Assembly (NCBI GenBank): GCA_013397845.1
Contig: VZTG01008995.1
Location: forward strand, 251,107 to 315,106
Direction of reading: 5' to 3'
Length of the DNA stretch: 64,000 nt
Source: Melanocharis versteri
Lineage: Eukaryota > Chordata > Aves > Passeriformes > Melanocharitidae
Shown here: piece by piece, positions 37,201 to 49,667 of the stretch
How positions within the stretch are numbered: position 1 is the stretch's first letter
How the letters are laid out: every line of letters starts with the position of its first letter
Notes under the pieces: model-generated
What the model saw: the letters and a program-made list of their open reading frames with translations, nothing else
What the model was told of the DNA's origin: nothing
The model's database searches: none
Translations under genes and position numbers: made by a program

Positions 37201-37704
37201 TTGTGTTGCTTTTGTTCCTCTAAGAAAGAAACAGATGAGGTTGGTACAGGACCCATTTTTGGTTTCAGTTAATTTACTCTTTTATGTCTGAGACAAATTT
37301 CCTCAACTCCATGGCTTAAGATAATGGTCAGCTGATGTATCCATGCCACATTGGGCTATGAAAAGACACTGGATTAATCTTGAGAACAATAGCACTGTCA
37401 GCTCTGCTTGCTGTGGTGCTGGATTGTTAGTGCTTGGCTGCTTCTGGTTTCGCTGCTGCCCTGTTTGCTCAGGTAACTCTGAAATCTTTTCCAGTATGTG
37501 CTACAAATGCATCCACACCAGAACTACTGCTTACCATTATGCCTTTTCTGATTGCTGCTGGAGGCTGTCTTTTCTCCTTTAGTAATAAAGAAGTTTTCAC
37601 AATTAATAAATTTCAGTGACTGTCAGATGATTGCCATGCTGTGGGGCAAAGAGCAGGACAGGGTGTTCACTCTGTTTGAGGGAACGACAGGATCTTGCTG
37701 TAGG
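34291..37704. other. Unannotated AT-rich stretch
   Basis: No gene, RNA gene or known repeat recognised. Confidence 0.5.
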
Positions 37705-38345
37705 TCATAGAATTACAGAATGGTTTGGGTTGGAAGGGACCTTAAAGATCATCTGTTCCAACCCCCTGCAATGGTCAGGGACACCTTCCACTAGACCAGG
37801 TTGCTCAGAACCACATCCAACATGGCCTTGAGGACATCCAGAGATGCAGTATCCACAGCTTCCCTGGGCAGCCTGCTTCTGGGCCTTACCACCCTCAAGT
37901 AAAGAAATTTCTTCAGAAGTTCTTATCTAAAGTTACTCTCCTTCAGTTTGAATCCATTCCCTCTTGTCCTGTCACTACGTGCTCTTGCAAAAATCCCTCT
38001 CCATCTTTCCTGTAAGCTTCCTTTGGGTGCTGGGAGGCCACAATTAGGTCACCATGAAGCCTTCCCTCTTCCAGGCTGAACAGTCCCAATTTTCTCAGCC
38101 TTTCCTTGTAGGAGAGATGCACCATTCCTCTAATCTGATGGCCCTCCTCTAGACCTGCTTCAACAACACCACATCTTTCCTGCGCAGGGACCCCAGGGCT
38201 GGATGCAGCACTGCAGGTGGGGTCTCGGCAGAGCAGAGCAGAGGGGCAGAATCCCCTCCCTGGCCCTGCTGCCCACGCTGCTTTGGATGCAGCCCAGGAC
38301 AGGATTGGCTTTCTGGGCTGCAAGTGCACTTTGCTAGCTCATGTC
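37705..38345 (-). mobile_element. CR1 LINE 3' fragment, minus orientation
   Basis: Inverse CR1 from its tail TCATAGAATTACAGAATGGT, through GGTTGGAAGGGACCTTAAAG, CCACTAGACCAGGTTGCTCA, CCCTCTTGTCCTGTCACTAC and AGAGCAGAGGGGCAGAATCC, to GGATTGGCTTTCTGGGCTGC. At about 640 bp it is the longest well-preserved CR1 piece in the window. The minus frame at 37943-38329 is its broken ORF2 end. Confidence 0.93.
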
Positions 38346-41300
38346 CATCCTAAGAGGAATAACTGCTGCTCTTCCTGGTGGTGGTGTGGCCTTGGAAAGG
38401 GTAGGCACAAGCAATACTTGTTTCAAAAACCGACTGCAGCATTTGTCATGATTTTCATCTGTCAGATACTTTTATCCTTACATGTACATTTGTGGTGTTT
38501 CATCAAAATGCAACAATGCCTACTGTGCAAATACATCAAAGTCATCACACTAGAAAAAGAATCGCTTTAGTATAGCTGCAATCACTCTCTTCTCTATATA
38601 AAAATCAACAAGAGTACAGCATTTTTATTGCTTATAATATGAATAGCATTAATGATATAGAACTTTTAGCATTAATATTATCAATTTTATAATTATTATT
38701 AAAGTATTGGCATTTTTGAATGCTTTCAGTATATTTTTAATCTTAAAGGTCTATGTGATAAAGCATGAATGCTCTTGTAATGCATAACAGTTTAAACGCA
38801 GAGCCATATATTTTGCTGATGGCACTGATTTATATCTGCTGATGGTGTGGACTACTCATTTCAGTTGAATTCGCTACATCAAAACTGTCTAGACAATTAA
38901 CATACTAAGGACATATCTACTTTATTTCCACCTTTTCTAGCTTGCTGGCACATTATCATATTTCACTGTATCAGGTCTGTCTCAGATTTCTGCAGAACAG
39001 GTATCTCTGAGAAGCAACTCTTTACATTTGTGTGGTACCTGTGGTTGTGTGATGACCTTGAATTTTGTTTGATAGAAACACATTTTGGACTCAGCCAGTA
39101 TAAGTTGTGTGTTGACGGGAACAATTTGTACTTTTAGACTATATGAAACATAAATTAAGAATTAGCTACTGCAGTACTTTGTCCACAGATTTCCTACTCA
39201 AAACTTTGGATTGTTTTCAGTAATTCCAATTGTTCTTGTATTCTTCCCATGCTGCTGGATGGACTGTTAACAATTTTGATTTAGGTGTTATCGTTGAGGG
39301 AAGAAACTCAGTGTATATCATTTGGACTGATCCTAACATCAATTAGAATGGATAAGGAGTGAACAGATAGATAATCAGACAACCACTAATAGTTTTTAAA
39401 GCAAAAATTTATGTAGCAGTATACATATACACACACACACATGCACATATATATATATATGTGTGTGTGTGCACCTACCTGATTTGCAGGCAAAAATAGG
39501 TGTTTGTGTAGTTATACCTGAGGTTCCTACCTACAACTAATCACAGGCATCCACAAAGCTGAAGATTGTTTTTGCACTTTGGCTACCAAACCTCCCTCAC
39601 CAAAATTCAGTTTAAGACACACGTAAAATCCTCCAGCAAAGGGGTTCTGTCCTAAAAAGTAATAAATCCCACAGCGGAAAATTGGCATAGGCATCGGTTG
39701 TAACTGGGTTTTTCCCCTCAGGAGAGATTTATGGTTGGCTATAGTAATAAATTCAATTAGAGAATGTTCTCAGATGCTGCACCTCAGTATCATACAATAG
39801 TATAAGGTAACCTGTATGACCAGCTCAGGCACTGGGGAAGTGTAAGGTCAGCAAGTTAAGTGTGCCAGGATAAATCTGTATCCGGTATCTGACAGCCAAG
39901 TTGGCTCTCTTCCTTACCATGGGAGACAACACAGACACGACTGTGTTGAAATCTTTCTAGGATTGTAATGTGATCTGGTACCAAACTGACAACACCTTTT
40001 GGTCAGACCTGTGCTGGCAAGACCAAGCACCTTCAAGGATTATTGGAATTATTTGCTGGTGTAGAGATGTCACTTCACACTGTGCTATAAAGTGCTTTTC
40101 TGCTAAGCAAACTATTTATTGTATCAATAATTTTCAGCTGTTTTCAGGTAAATTGGACCTATCAATTTTCTGAACAAGGTGTCATTGTCAAAAATCCTAG
40201 AAGATATTTTTGTTTTCCTAGCATGTGTCAGTACCAAGAAAAGTAACATATCAAGGGGGAGACATAATAAGGGACAATCTTTGAGAGACCAAGTCTAGAA
40301 ATAGAATGGAGTCTGAGAAAGTGTGTCACTCACTAATTATGGAGCATTTGTCTCCTAAAGTCATAATTAGCTTTGTATTACTTTCTATTATAACATATTT
40401 TTCCTTTATCATTCCTCAAGGCAATTGAAGCTGCTCAAATAACTTGAAATATTTTTCATATGCGATTTTTCTAATGACTTTTGAGGGGAACCAGTATAAG
40501 CTGCCCTTGTCTTCCAACCATGGGTGCACACATAGTGCCTGGACCTCTTGAGCCTGGCTTTCCACTGCAGCCAAAATGCCTTTCCTTAGCACTCCCCTCC
40601 CAACAGTGACCCATAATGCAGCAGGGCTGCAAAAGTTTTGCTCTCTGTGAAATAAGTCACATCTGGGCAAATGGGGCTGGATTTGCAAGGCCCTTTGCTT
40701 CAGTCTTCGTTACTTAAGTATGACTTAAGTGTGGACTTTGGATTATAAGGATTATACACCTCAGCATCCACAGAAATAAAAATCTGTACTGAAGCCACTT
40801 AACAACACATAATGCTAACTTAAATTCTTCATGATGTTTGTCACAGTAAACATGCATTCAGAATTCATACATTTCGACATTTGATTTACTGAGTAGGTAA
40901 AAACCTTAAGAATTAAAAAACCCCAGTATTCCCTTTCTTTCATACCATTTGTATTTCAGTATCATGCTTACATCTAATTCATCTTTTGCAATTTAGCCAC
41001 AGTTGTTTTCCTTTCTGGGTCAGGAAGGAATGTCTGCGCATTGCTGTTAGAAGAGGGACATATGCAACTGCACAATATGAAAAGATTTGCCAACACTGTC
41101 AGAGGCTCAGAGAAGGATTTAAATTTGCACAGATGCAGAACAATAATGGAACACCACTGTCAGTACTCCCAGCTCTCTTAAACATATCTTCCTTGGGTAA
41201 CAACTTAATACTGAAGTATATTTTTTTCTGCAGCTTGACAGCACGTATCTTGCCTCACTTATCTGTTCTGGTGCTACAGAAAATAGTTCACAAAGGTAGC

Positions 41301-41547
41301 ATAGGGTAAATGTTGACTTTCATAGCTTGGGAATGAGGATTAACTGGGAAGAGTTTGAATCCTCCCAGTGGAAAGTTATTGCAAGCTAGTCAATCTCTTC
41401 CCTTAGTTGCAAGCCATTTGAATAGAAGGGGAAAATCCTTCTTCATGAATGTTCTGCTCAGCCTGTTATTTTCCTTGATAGCATAATTTTATATCCAGAC
41501 TGTCATATCTAGCGTAGAGGAATATATATCCTACAATAGTTGTCAAT
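38346..41547. other. Unannotated AT-rich stretch
   Basis: No gene recognised. Contains a compound AC/AT/GT microsatellite at 39427-39473. Confidence 0.5.
39427..39473 (+). repeat. Compound AC/AT/GT dinucleotide repeat
   Basis: An AC run, then TGC, an AT run and a GT run ending TGC. The AC and GT parts are complementary, so the tract is largely self-complementary and can fold into a hairpin. Confidence 0.9.
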
Positions 41548-42135
41548 TGTACTGGTTTTAGCTGGGACAGAGTTAATTTTCTTCCTAGTAGCTGGTACAG
41601 CACTGTGGTTTTGAATTCAGTATGAGAATAATGTGGATAACTGACTGATCTTGTAGCTGTTGCTCGGTAGCGCTTACTCTAAATCAAGGATTTTCAGTTT
41701 TCTGTGCTTTGACAGCAAGGAGGTGCACAAGAAACTGGGAGGGAACAGAGCCAGGACAGCTGAGCCCAAGTGGCTGAAGGGATGTTCCAGATCCTAAAGC
41801 GTCAGGCTGACCATATAAACTGGGATGTGTTGGCCATGAGGGATGGATCTCTGCTCAGGAATGGGCTGGCATTGGTCAGTGGGTGGTGAGCAATTGTTTT
41901 GTGCATCACTTTTCTTCCTTGGGTTTTATTTCTATCTCTCTTTTTGTTGTATTTCTTTGTATTACCATTACTTCATTCTAATTAATACTAATGATAATAG
42001 TTTCAATTATTAAGCTGCTCTTACCTCAACCCACAGATTTCACCCTTTTCCCTGATTCTTCTCCCCATCCCACCGGGAGGGAGTGAGTGAGCAGCTGCTG
42101 GGTCCTTAGCTGCCAGCTGGCATTAAACCACGGCA
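41548..42135 (+). mobile_element. Endogenous retrovirus solo LTR, plus orientation
   Basis: From TGTACTGGTTTTAGCTGGGA to GGCATTAAACCACGGCA, 588 bp. Same family and same orientation as the copy at 30371, with shared CTAAATCAAGGA, GGGATGTTCCAGA, CATATAAACTGGGA (likely LTR TATA box) and TTTTGTGCATCACTT. Solo, with no retroviral genes beside it. Confidence 0.87.
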
Positions 42136-45100
42136 CCCGTTCAGTCAGCGTACTTACAGCTCTGCGAGTTTGTCGCCGTGCTGATCGTATGGTATTAAAC
42201 TGGAGGAGAAGCAGGAAACCTCACTGCTCTGTGTCAGCTCTCCCTCCGTGTGCCTACAAGCAACGCACAAGGCAGTTTAAAATTAGTATCATGACTCACT
42301 CTGTACTGGTAACTGCAACTATGCCCTCAAAGGAAATGGCTTTTTCATACCCTTCGGTTCAGCGCTGTTTTGTGTTAATGGCCCTCCCCTTTTCCCTTGT
42401 GTCTCTTCTTCCAGAATTCCTGAGCTGATGTTAAGAAGTATCTTCTAGGAGGTGTGACGGAGAAGACATGTAAGACTTTGGGCCTCCCTAATACTCTTCC
42501 ATCTGTGCCTGCTTCCAGAAAAAAAAGGAAGACAAAGCTGAAACAGCAGCTTCCAGAATTCCACTCCTTTTCTAGAAGATAAATATAAATCAATTGCACA
42601 AGGATATAGCCTTAATTCAGGCTATATTAAAGAAACAGAACAAGACCTCCTTGCTTTCTGAGATCTGTCCTGTTACATCTGTTCTTGATCATAAGAGAAT
42701 GAACTTCTGTGAACAATTAAGCAAGTGGCTTTAAAAGAAAACTGGAGAAGTAGCAGATGGTGAGGCACAGAGACATCTTGGGTGGATAAGGGATGGAGTG
42801 AATACTGAGTTGACTTTCATGTGCTTGGGCTTTCTGGCGTCCACTGAAGAGATGATAAGCAAAAAGGATTAAAAAATAACTTCCTAATTTATAAATCCAA
42901 TATCTGCTTCATGTTCCTATCAAGAATATATCAAAGAAAAAGAGACAATGGAGATCGAGGATAAGAACAGGTAAAAAAAAACACAACCAAAAAAAAAATC
43001 TCCTGAAAGAATTTACTGTTAGGCTGGCACGTTCTTGCTTAAACACCCATGGTCTGTAATTTAAGGAGGTCTAAAACTTGCCTAGTATTTGTACAAAATT
43101 GTTATTTTTAAAGCTGAAATAATTTCTTAGATTACAAAATAATATATAGGTGCCGGGTTCTGCTGCATTTACTTATGAATTATCTCCATGAAATTAATGA
43201 GAACTGCTTGAAAAAACTCATGTGATTAAAGGGTTCATAGTCTAACTTTCAATTTACAGTCTCCATTCACTATAGCATTTTTTGAAAACCAGTGAAAGAG
43301 AAAGTTTCCTTCCGGTGCTTGCCTAACTCTGAATTCAACGTATTGTTTTACTGGGATGAATGTATAATCTTGCCAAAAGCTCAAATGCGAAGAAAGTTCT
43401 TTGCGTGAACAGTGTCTAAACAAATTTTATGAGATAAATGTTTATTTGTTGTAAGTTACAAAACGTTAAGTTGTGATTAGAAGCGTTCTTATTTGCTGTC
43501 AGTGGGCCTGCAGGAAGAGGAGAGCTTCCACCCTCAGCCTTGCAATCTGCGCAATCTGCAGAATCCCCCCAGATGTGCAGTTCTTTAATGTACAGCCTCT
43601 GCTTTTTCCTGTGTATTAGGTAGGTGGGCTTTGCATTTGTGTTAGACAGTTGACGTTAGCAAACACTGACTACTCTTTCAGGGTCTGTTCCACTGGCTCC
43701 CCGGGTAATTCTGTGAAAATTCATGGAAGTTATGTGTTTCCTTTGCCAGGTGACTGTGGGATAGAAAATTTGGGGGTTTGAATCTCTCTCTTTTTCTTGT
43801 AGGTTAGTTAACCAGGCCCTTCTAATGCAAATCTTATACATCTGGGCATCTCTGAGGTTTTTTTCACTTCTCTGTGTTTACCCAGAAGAGGATGACCTGT
43901 GTGCTTTCTTCCCCTTTTCTTCCCTTCCTCTCACTAGGCCTTACATGTGACTCATATTACTTCTTCTGTGCCACCTGTCCTTCTGTTTTTTGAAGGCTAA
44001 ATTGTAGCTTGTATTTCTGTACGGAACTGTGTTATGAGTGAGACAGAACCGATAACAGAGGTAGAGAAGAGCTAGGATTATCCAGAGGGATATTGCTGGA
44101 TATCATCCACTGTCTGATGAAGAGACACTTGCAGAAGTGCTTGAAGTTGTGTTTTTTCACAATTTAGGAAAACTACTTGTCTAGTATTTCCTTCTATTTT
44201 ATATTCTAATTTTCTCTATATACAAAGGTCTCTGTTCACTGATGCCTATAAAATGCTACAAAATTTTGGAGCATGATTAGATGCAGTATTCAGAAAAAAC
44301 GGGGATCAGTAAATACTTCTTAAAATGTTTAATGCATGTGTAATCTGGGACACTTTAGTTATTAAGTTGATTTTCCTCACCTTCGTTAACTCTGAAATTA
44401 AAATAAGTAAAATGTTTTAAGGTAGTATGGAAAAACCCTTGCTTTGATAACCTGATGACACTGTGTTCTAAACAGAAGCAAAATACCTAGGCCTGGATTC
44501 ATGAAGATGTTTAGGAGCCTACATTAGGGCCTGAAATTAATTTGCAAATTTAGGCTCTGTTCTTTTGATGTTTCAAGGTTAAAGTGGATGTTCTAAATCT
44601 GGCCCTTTTATTGGCAGCAAAGGCCAAAAGAAAATACTACCAGTAATTTAACATATTGCTTATTAAAAAATGTATGCCAACAGCAGCTCTTGCAACACTG
44701 TAGTCCCTCCTATTGCAATCCCTAAAGAGCAATTGAGGGGTTTATTTTTATCATTTGGTTTAATCATTTGCATAATTTGAAATGTCAAACATTTTGTACT
44801 GGTATTTTGTTATTTGTACCATCTGGAATTGAAAACTCCGTGATTCTTAGCAATTCAAATTTCTGGCGTAATGGTTACTGCGCTATAGTTTAGTCGTCTC
44901 TTCAAGGACTTAGCTTAAAGTAGTATTTTCTTAAAGGTGGATCAAAGAGGAAATTTTACTTCAGCATTTGAGATTTTGAAATCTTGTAATTTATTTTTGC
45001 CTTCTTGCTTTGCCCTTCACTTGCAAAGAATAAACTGAAATAACTTTTATAGGTCTTTTAAGAATTTTCCATTAGAATTCGCTTAGTGCCATCAGGGAAC

Positions 45101-47999
45101 TCACTTTAACACTAAAGCAAATCACAGAGAGATCAAAATCATTAGATGAAAATAAATGCCTGTTCCTGATCTCTGCGCCCTTAAAGGTTTTTCTCGTTTT
45201 TAATAGTATTCAAAAGTATCCTGTTCTGCTGACGTTTGATATTTAGAAACATGTCAGCTTGAGAAAGGAATAAGATAATACTTCAGTTCTTCAATGTTTG
45301 ACTAAGCTATGATCATATAGATATTTTGCTTAGAAAGTGCTAATAATGGTTTCACATGAGGGGTGCAAAGTAGGAGTATTGATTTAAACCCACTGCACCA
45401 ATCTAAAATAAAATATTTTCATCAAAATACCCAATTTGTGTAATAGATCTGAGGAAAAGACTAGATATTTGTTTGAATCAAACACTTCACATGCCAGAGG
45501 TTGGGGTTTTTTTTGGCCATTTGTACTAGATAGAGCTCTATCTACAAAAAATTAGACGTTTTCTGTTAGTGGAGCTATTCAAATGAAACAGAAACTGTAC
45601 AGTAAGGGGTGGCTTGCCAATGACTAGCACATGTGTCATCAACAAATGGTAGGCTTATTCTCAAACTTGAAAAGGCATTAGTGAGCAAGGGTAAAGCAAG
45701 CTCCTGGCAGTGACTACAGACCAATGCAATCTGTAATTTCTGCTGGGAAATACATACGGTGCAGTGTTTAAAACATCTGTTGGTAACACTTAAGGAGTTG
45801 ATTTAAGAATGAAGGTAAGTGCTTGCTGTGTCATAGAAAGTTTTGCTGTGAGTTTGGTGTGCACTCTCTCAAATGCAGATGGAGTTGTTGAGTCACTGCT
45901 CCTTGCCTGCTAGCACTGCAGAATGTTACTGGCTGCTCTGGAAGCCACTGTGCTGCAGCGGTTTCCCTCTGGCAGGAGTGACCTAGTCATGTCTGTTTCT
46001 TATCATGCCATACGCCCCTTTTGTAGACTCCATTCCATCTTTCTAATCACACTGACAGGATGGAAGGGACTTCCACCCATCTTTTTTCTGCTGCTGCAGT
46101 CTTATTTTAATATTGGAAATCTGAGGTGATTCTGCAATGCAGAGTTTTCTGTCTTTCTGTTACTATGAAAATGGCTTTTGTTTTAGAAAAATCATTTAAT
46201 GCTGCAGACACTGCTAAATTTTTTAAAATTTTTTTTTTGTTGCATGTCCCTTCTTGTATGGGTTATATGACTTCATTCTGAATCAAAAAGAATTTATTTA
46301 TAGCCACGGGAGAATTTTCCATAAGTATTTTTAAATGCTGTACCGCTTGGAAAAGTGGTTATAAAATTGTCAGCATAGGAACTTCTATATATAATATTTA
46401 AAAAATCTTAAATCAGACCCAACTCTGATATATGTAAAAGTTGGGTTTTTTTTTTAAATACCATGAGTAGTTAAAAAATTCCTAGCTGGTAAGGTCAAAT
46501 GAATTTTTTTTAACATTGTCATGTAAAATAATTTTTAGCAATTCTGCATAACAAATTTGTACCTGATACCTTGAACTTTGCTAGGATTACCCAGCTTCCA
46601 AGTTCCGTTTTCAACTGGATAAGCAAGATTTTAAAATTTATTTTTGTTGTTGCTGTTGCAAAAATCTGCAAGCTGGAACATGTACTCCTTTTTTTTTTCA
46701 GTCAGTCAGTGGGATTTCTGTATCATCAATTTCTAGGATATTTTTATTTAGATATGAGGAAAAAGTAAGGGGATCAGATTTGTGAGAACAGGCATGGCTA
46801 ATTTCCAAAAGCTCAGGAGCCCAACTCCTTTGTCCAGAACCTTAAAAGTTTCTAGTTCTGTATTACCAGTTCTTCCCAACTCTTCCCTTCTACTAAGAGG
46901 TCACATACTAGACAGAATCTGTGGTACACAAAGTTTTTTTCCTCCAATATTAGTGTTAAATCATCACAGGATATAATTTGTGAGTATTGTCACGTGATGT
47001 GGCACAGGTTGGGGAACTTCAGCCTGGCACTGATAGCAGGATGGTCCATGGCCCTGAACGTGTCCCACCATCTGAGAAGTTTCACACGGAGAGGTGGCTG
47101 TTACTTGAGATAGCTTTGTTCCTCTCCAGGGTCCCATTCAAACAACTGTGCATGCTTTACAAAACGCTAAATCACTCCTGTGATCCCAGGCAGAGAAGAG
47201 TTAGATTTTGCCAGTGAGGCCTGTTGGTTCACAACTCATCTGGAGACTATTTTAGTAGCTTATATGGATGGAACTGCATTAAGTTTCAACTCCTTCCATT
47301 TTGCCCAGTCATCCACATTTACGTCCCTCATGACATACCCTTCTGCAGGCATTAAGACACAAAAAGATAAACATTAAGAGATTAGAAAGAGGCCTTCTCA
47401 TTCTTTCGGATATAGTAGGAAAAATTCTGTGGTGACAAACTCTGAAGGAGATGTAACAAAATGGAAAGTTAAAAGGATGAAACGATAGAAAAATTAAGAA
47501 AGTCCTAAATCAAAGCAAATAGAGACATCTTTTTTATGTTAAAATAGTTTTTGTATTTTTTCTGGTGAAAGCATGATCAGACCCACAATATTTTCAACAT
47601 TTTCTTATAATCCTGTAGAATTCAATACACAAATATTGCTGATGAATGGAATCAGTTGTTGCAGCACTGGCAAAATCCTACCTAATTAGATACCGTGTTG
47701 GATCCTGATCCATCTGATCTTTGTGGTTTTTTAGCCTTCTACCAATTTTAGTGGGCTTATTTTTTTTCTTAGCTTGATACACTTTCGGCAAAGGTTCATT
47801 GTGTGTCTTTTTCCGCTTCCACAGAAACTCTGTTGCCTTTGGCTGTCCAGCATCAGTTTTAGTTCCCTGTCACTGAGTACAGTCTTGAATGTTTTTAGTT
47901 TAGTCGGGGATTAGAATGGAGGACCTGTTGGAATGAAGTGGAACTGTTGGCTGGAGGTCTGTAGTCCATATTTTTGCGCAAAGCAGGAGGATCAGTATT
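42136..47999. other. Long unannotated non-coding stretch
   Basis: No exon, RNA gene or clear transposable element recognised. Open frames are short and of random character. This is probably the distal upstream region of SACS. Confidence 0.5.
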
Positions 48000-48520
48000 G
48001 GTTCAGGTCAGTCATACACCTCTAGGCAACTCCTCTCCTAGTGACAGGATTTTTCCTGCTGTTTCATGTGAACCTCCCAAGCTACAGCTTGTTGCCATTG
48101 CCCCTTATTAGTCTTGCTAAGAAGAGCTCCGATCCATGGCCTTTGAAACCGCCCTTCAGGTATATGCAGGATGTTACATACTGCACCCTATAGTCTCATT
48201 GTCCTCAGACTAAGCAGCCCAACTCTCCTCCTACACCCCTTGTAGGTCACGTGCTTTGGGCCCCTGACCAGGCCAATAATCCTCTGCCTGGGAAGAAAGA
48301 AAGCCCCAAACACCACTATGTTCTGGTCACGGTATCCTAGACCCAGCCTCATCAGCACCGAGCAGACTCACTTTCCTTGATCTGGAAAGCCTGGTATCCC
48401 TCAGCTCCTCTGGGGCAGGGCTGCTGTACAGCCCCTCTCTGATGCACAGCCCATGGCCCCAGGCGCAGAACTTCGTACACGATGAACAGTAGCCTTTCTG
48501 CTGGCCCCCTGCATAAATTT
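48000..48520 (-). mobile_element. Old CR1 fragment, minus orientation
   Basis: Decayed inverse CR1 strings: GTTGCCATTGCCCCTTATTA, AGAAGAGCTCCGATCCATGG, CCTTTGAAACCGCCCTTCAG, CAGACTAAGCAGCCCAACTC and GGCCCCTGACCAGGCCAATA. The right part (about 48300-48520) is less certain. It ends about 300 bases before the SACS CpG island. Confidence 0.65.
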
Positions 48521-48839
48521 CTCAAAGTACCCTCTCAACTCATTGGGACCACAGGCAGACTAAGGCTCACTTTTCAGGAGCGAGAGCACTTTCCTAAGTC
48601 TTGAATGGTACGAAGACTCAACATACACCCTGTGAGATAGGGCAGGGTGTATGACCTATGACAGGCACTCCGACAGAGAGCAGAAAAGATATGTTTCCTT
48701 CTGTGTTTTGCATCCTTGAGAAAGAGTGAAGTTTATCAGCTGTAACTTTTTGTGCTCCATACGGTGGTGCCTGAATGCTGTGAATTACGTGAAACACCAG
48801 CACGCTTCCCTGCCCAAGGAGGGATGTGCCTGCGGTACC

Positions 48840-49330
48840 ATCCCTAGATCTCACCCTCAGCCACGGCTCACGCCGCGAATGCGAAGCTGCAGCGTCTCCC
48901 TCGCCCCAGGCGCCCGGGCTCTCTCGCCCGAGGGCCGCAGGGAGCCGGGAAACGCCTCCGTGCGCCGAGGCTGAGGAACCGCCGGGGGGCCCTGCCGCAC
49001 CTCCGCAGCCCCGGCCGCCGCTCTCAGGGCGGCACTTCCACCGCTCCCGCCTCCTCCTCCGCCTCCTCCGCGGCGCGGACCTCCGGGCGGCGCAGCCCCA
49101 CCCCTTCCCCGTGCGGGGAGCGCCGGCGCCGGGGCGAGTAGCGGTCCTTTGTGTGCGGCGGCGGCGGGATGTGAGTGCGGGCCGGGCCGGGAATGGAGGG
49201 GAGGGGAGCGTGCGGGATCGNCTCCGCGGCCGCGGCGCCTCTCGCCCCGCGGAGCTGCGGGAGTCCCCGCCCGGCTGCTCCTGTGTCGTTCGTGGGCAGC
49301 GCGGTGTGCGCGCCTCCTTAGGTGTTCCTC
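48840..49330 (+). promoter_or_regulatory. SACS: CpG island / SACS promoter region
   Basis: The stretch is strongly GC- and CpG-rich against AT-rich flanks and lies directly upstream of and around the SACS 5' exon. It contains no clear TATA box. Near 49030-49040 the string GGGCGGCACTTCC reads as a GC-box-like core next to an ETS-type site (GGAAGTG on the minus strand), which fits a housekeeping CpG-island promoter. Open reading frames in all directions here are by-products of the GC content and are not called. A single N at 49221 marks an unresolved base or join inside the island. Transcription start and any divergent activity are inference. Confidence 0.8.
49100..49170 (+). other. SACS: SACS exon 1 (5' UTR), 3' end, carrying the first two bases of the start codon
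   Basis: The 3' edge is set by the strong donor GTGAGT at 49171. The exon ends in ...GGGAT, so its last two bases AT join to the first base G of exon 2 (49668) to give ATG, followed in frame by CTG GCC CGG GTG ACC. In that frame a TAG stop lies at 49139-49141, and the codons between it and the split ATG (CGG TCC TTT GTG TGC GGC GGC GGC GGG) include no other ATG, so the split ATG is the only possible start in this frame on this transcript. The 5' edge given is arbitrary. RNA evidence is needed to confirm the junction. Confidence 0.6.
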
Positions 49331-49667
49331 TCGTGGCAAGCGCGGAGGTCGTTTGGGCGACCCTGGTACCGCTCTTGGTGGTGCTAGCTTTTGTTATCCG
49401 AGTTTTTGTGTCTTTTTTTTTTTTTTTTCTTTCCCCTGATATTTTATCCTAAGTTCTTTGGGGAATTGCTGGGGAGAGCAGAAATTCACCGGAGACTGCT
49501 GATTTGCTTTTTCTGCCCTCCCGCCACTCTGGCCAGTTTCAAGAGCAGAGTTGACATCCTCGTGAGATGAAAGTGACAAGTTAAAAATTGAGGTCTGGGC
49601 ACAGGAGAGAGTCGAATGAATGAATGAATGAATGAANTCTCATCTGCTGTCTGTCGTGTTGCCGCAG
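49171..49667 (+). other. SACS intron 1, with assembly breaks
   Basis: Begins with donor GTGAGT and ends with acceptor GCCGCAG at 49661-49667. It contains a T-run at about 49411-49430, an N at 49221, a TGAA-type microsatellite from 49613 and an N at 49637. The last 30 bases before exon 2 (49638-49667) belong to the same short contig as the exon. True intron length is uncertain because of the N joins. Confidence 0.6.
49597..49635 (+). repeat. 39-bp direct repeat, left copy, ending in a TGAA microsatellite
   Basis: GGGCACAGGAGAGAGTCGAA followed by TGAA repeats. Identical to 49813-49851 at offset 216. The two copies bracket the N-bounded SACS exon 2 island. Confidence 0.95.

Noticed and set aside
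44840..44930. Possible tRNA-like string (GGCGTAATGGTTACTGCGC)
   Set aside because: No B box or cloverleaf could be formed; too weak.
48826..49452. 208-codon open frame over the CpG island, and a 160-codon frame on the other strand
   Set aside because: Composition is Pro/Arg/Gly-rich as expected from GC-rich DNA, the frames run through an N, and the region is the SACS promoter and 5' exon; no known protein similarity.
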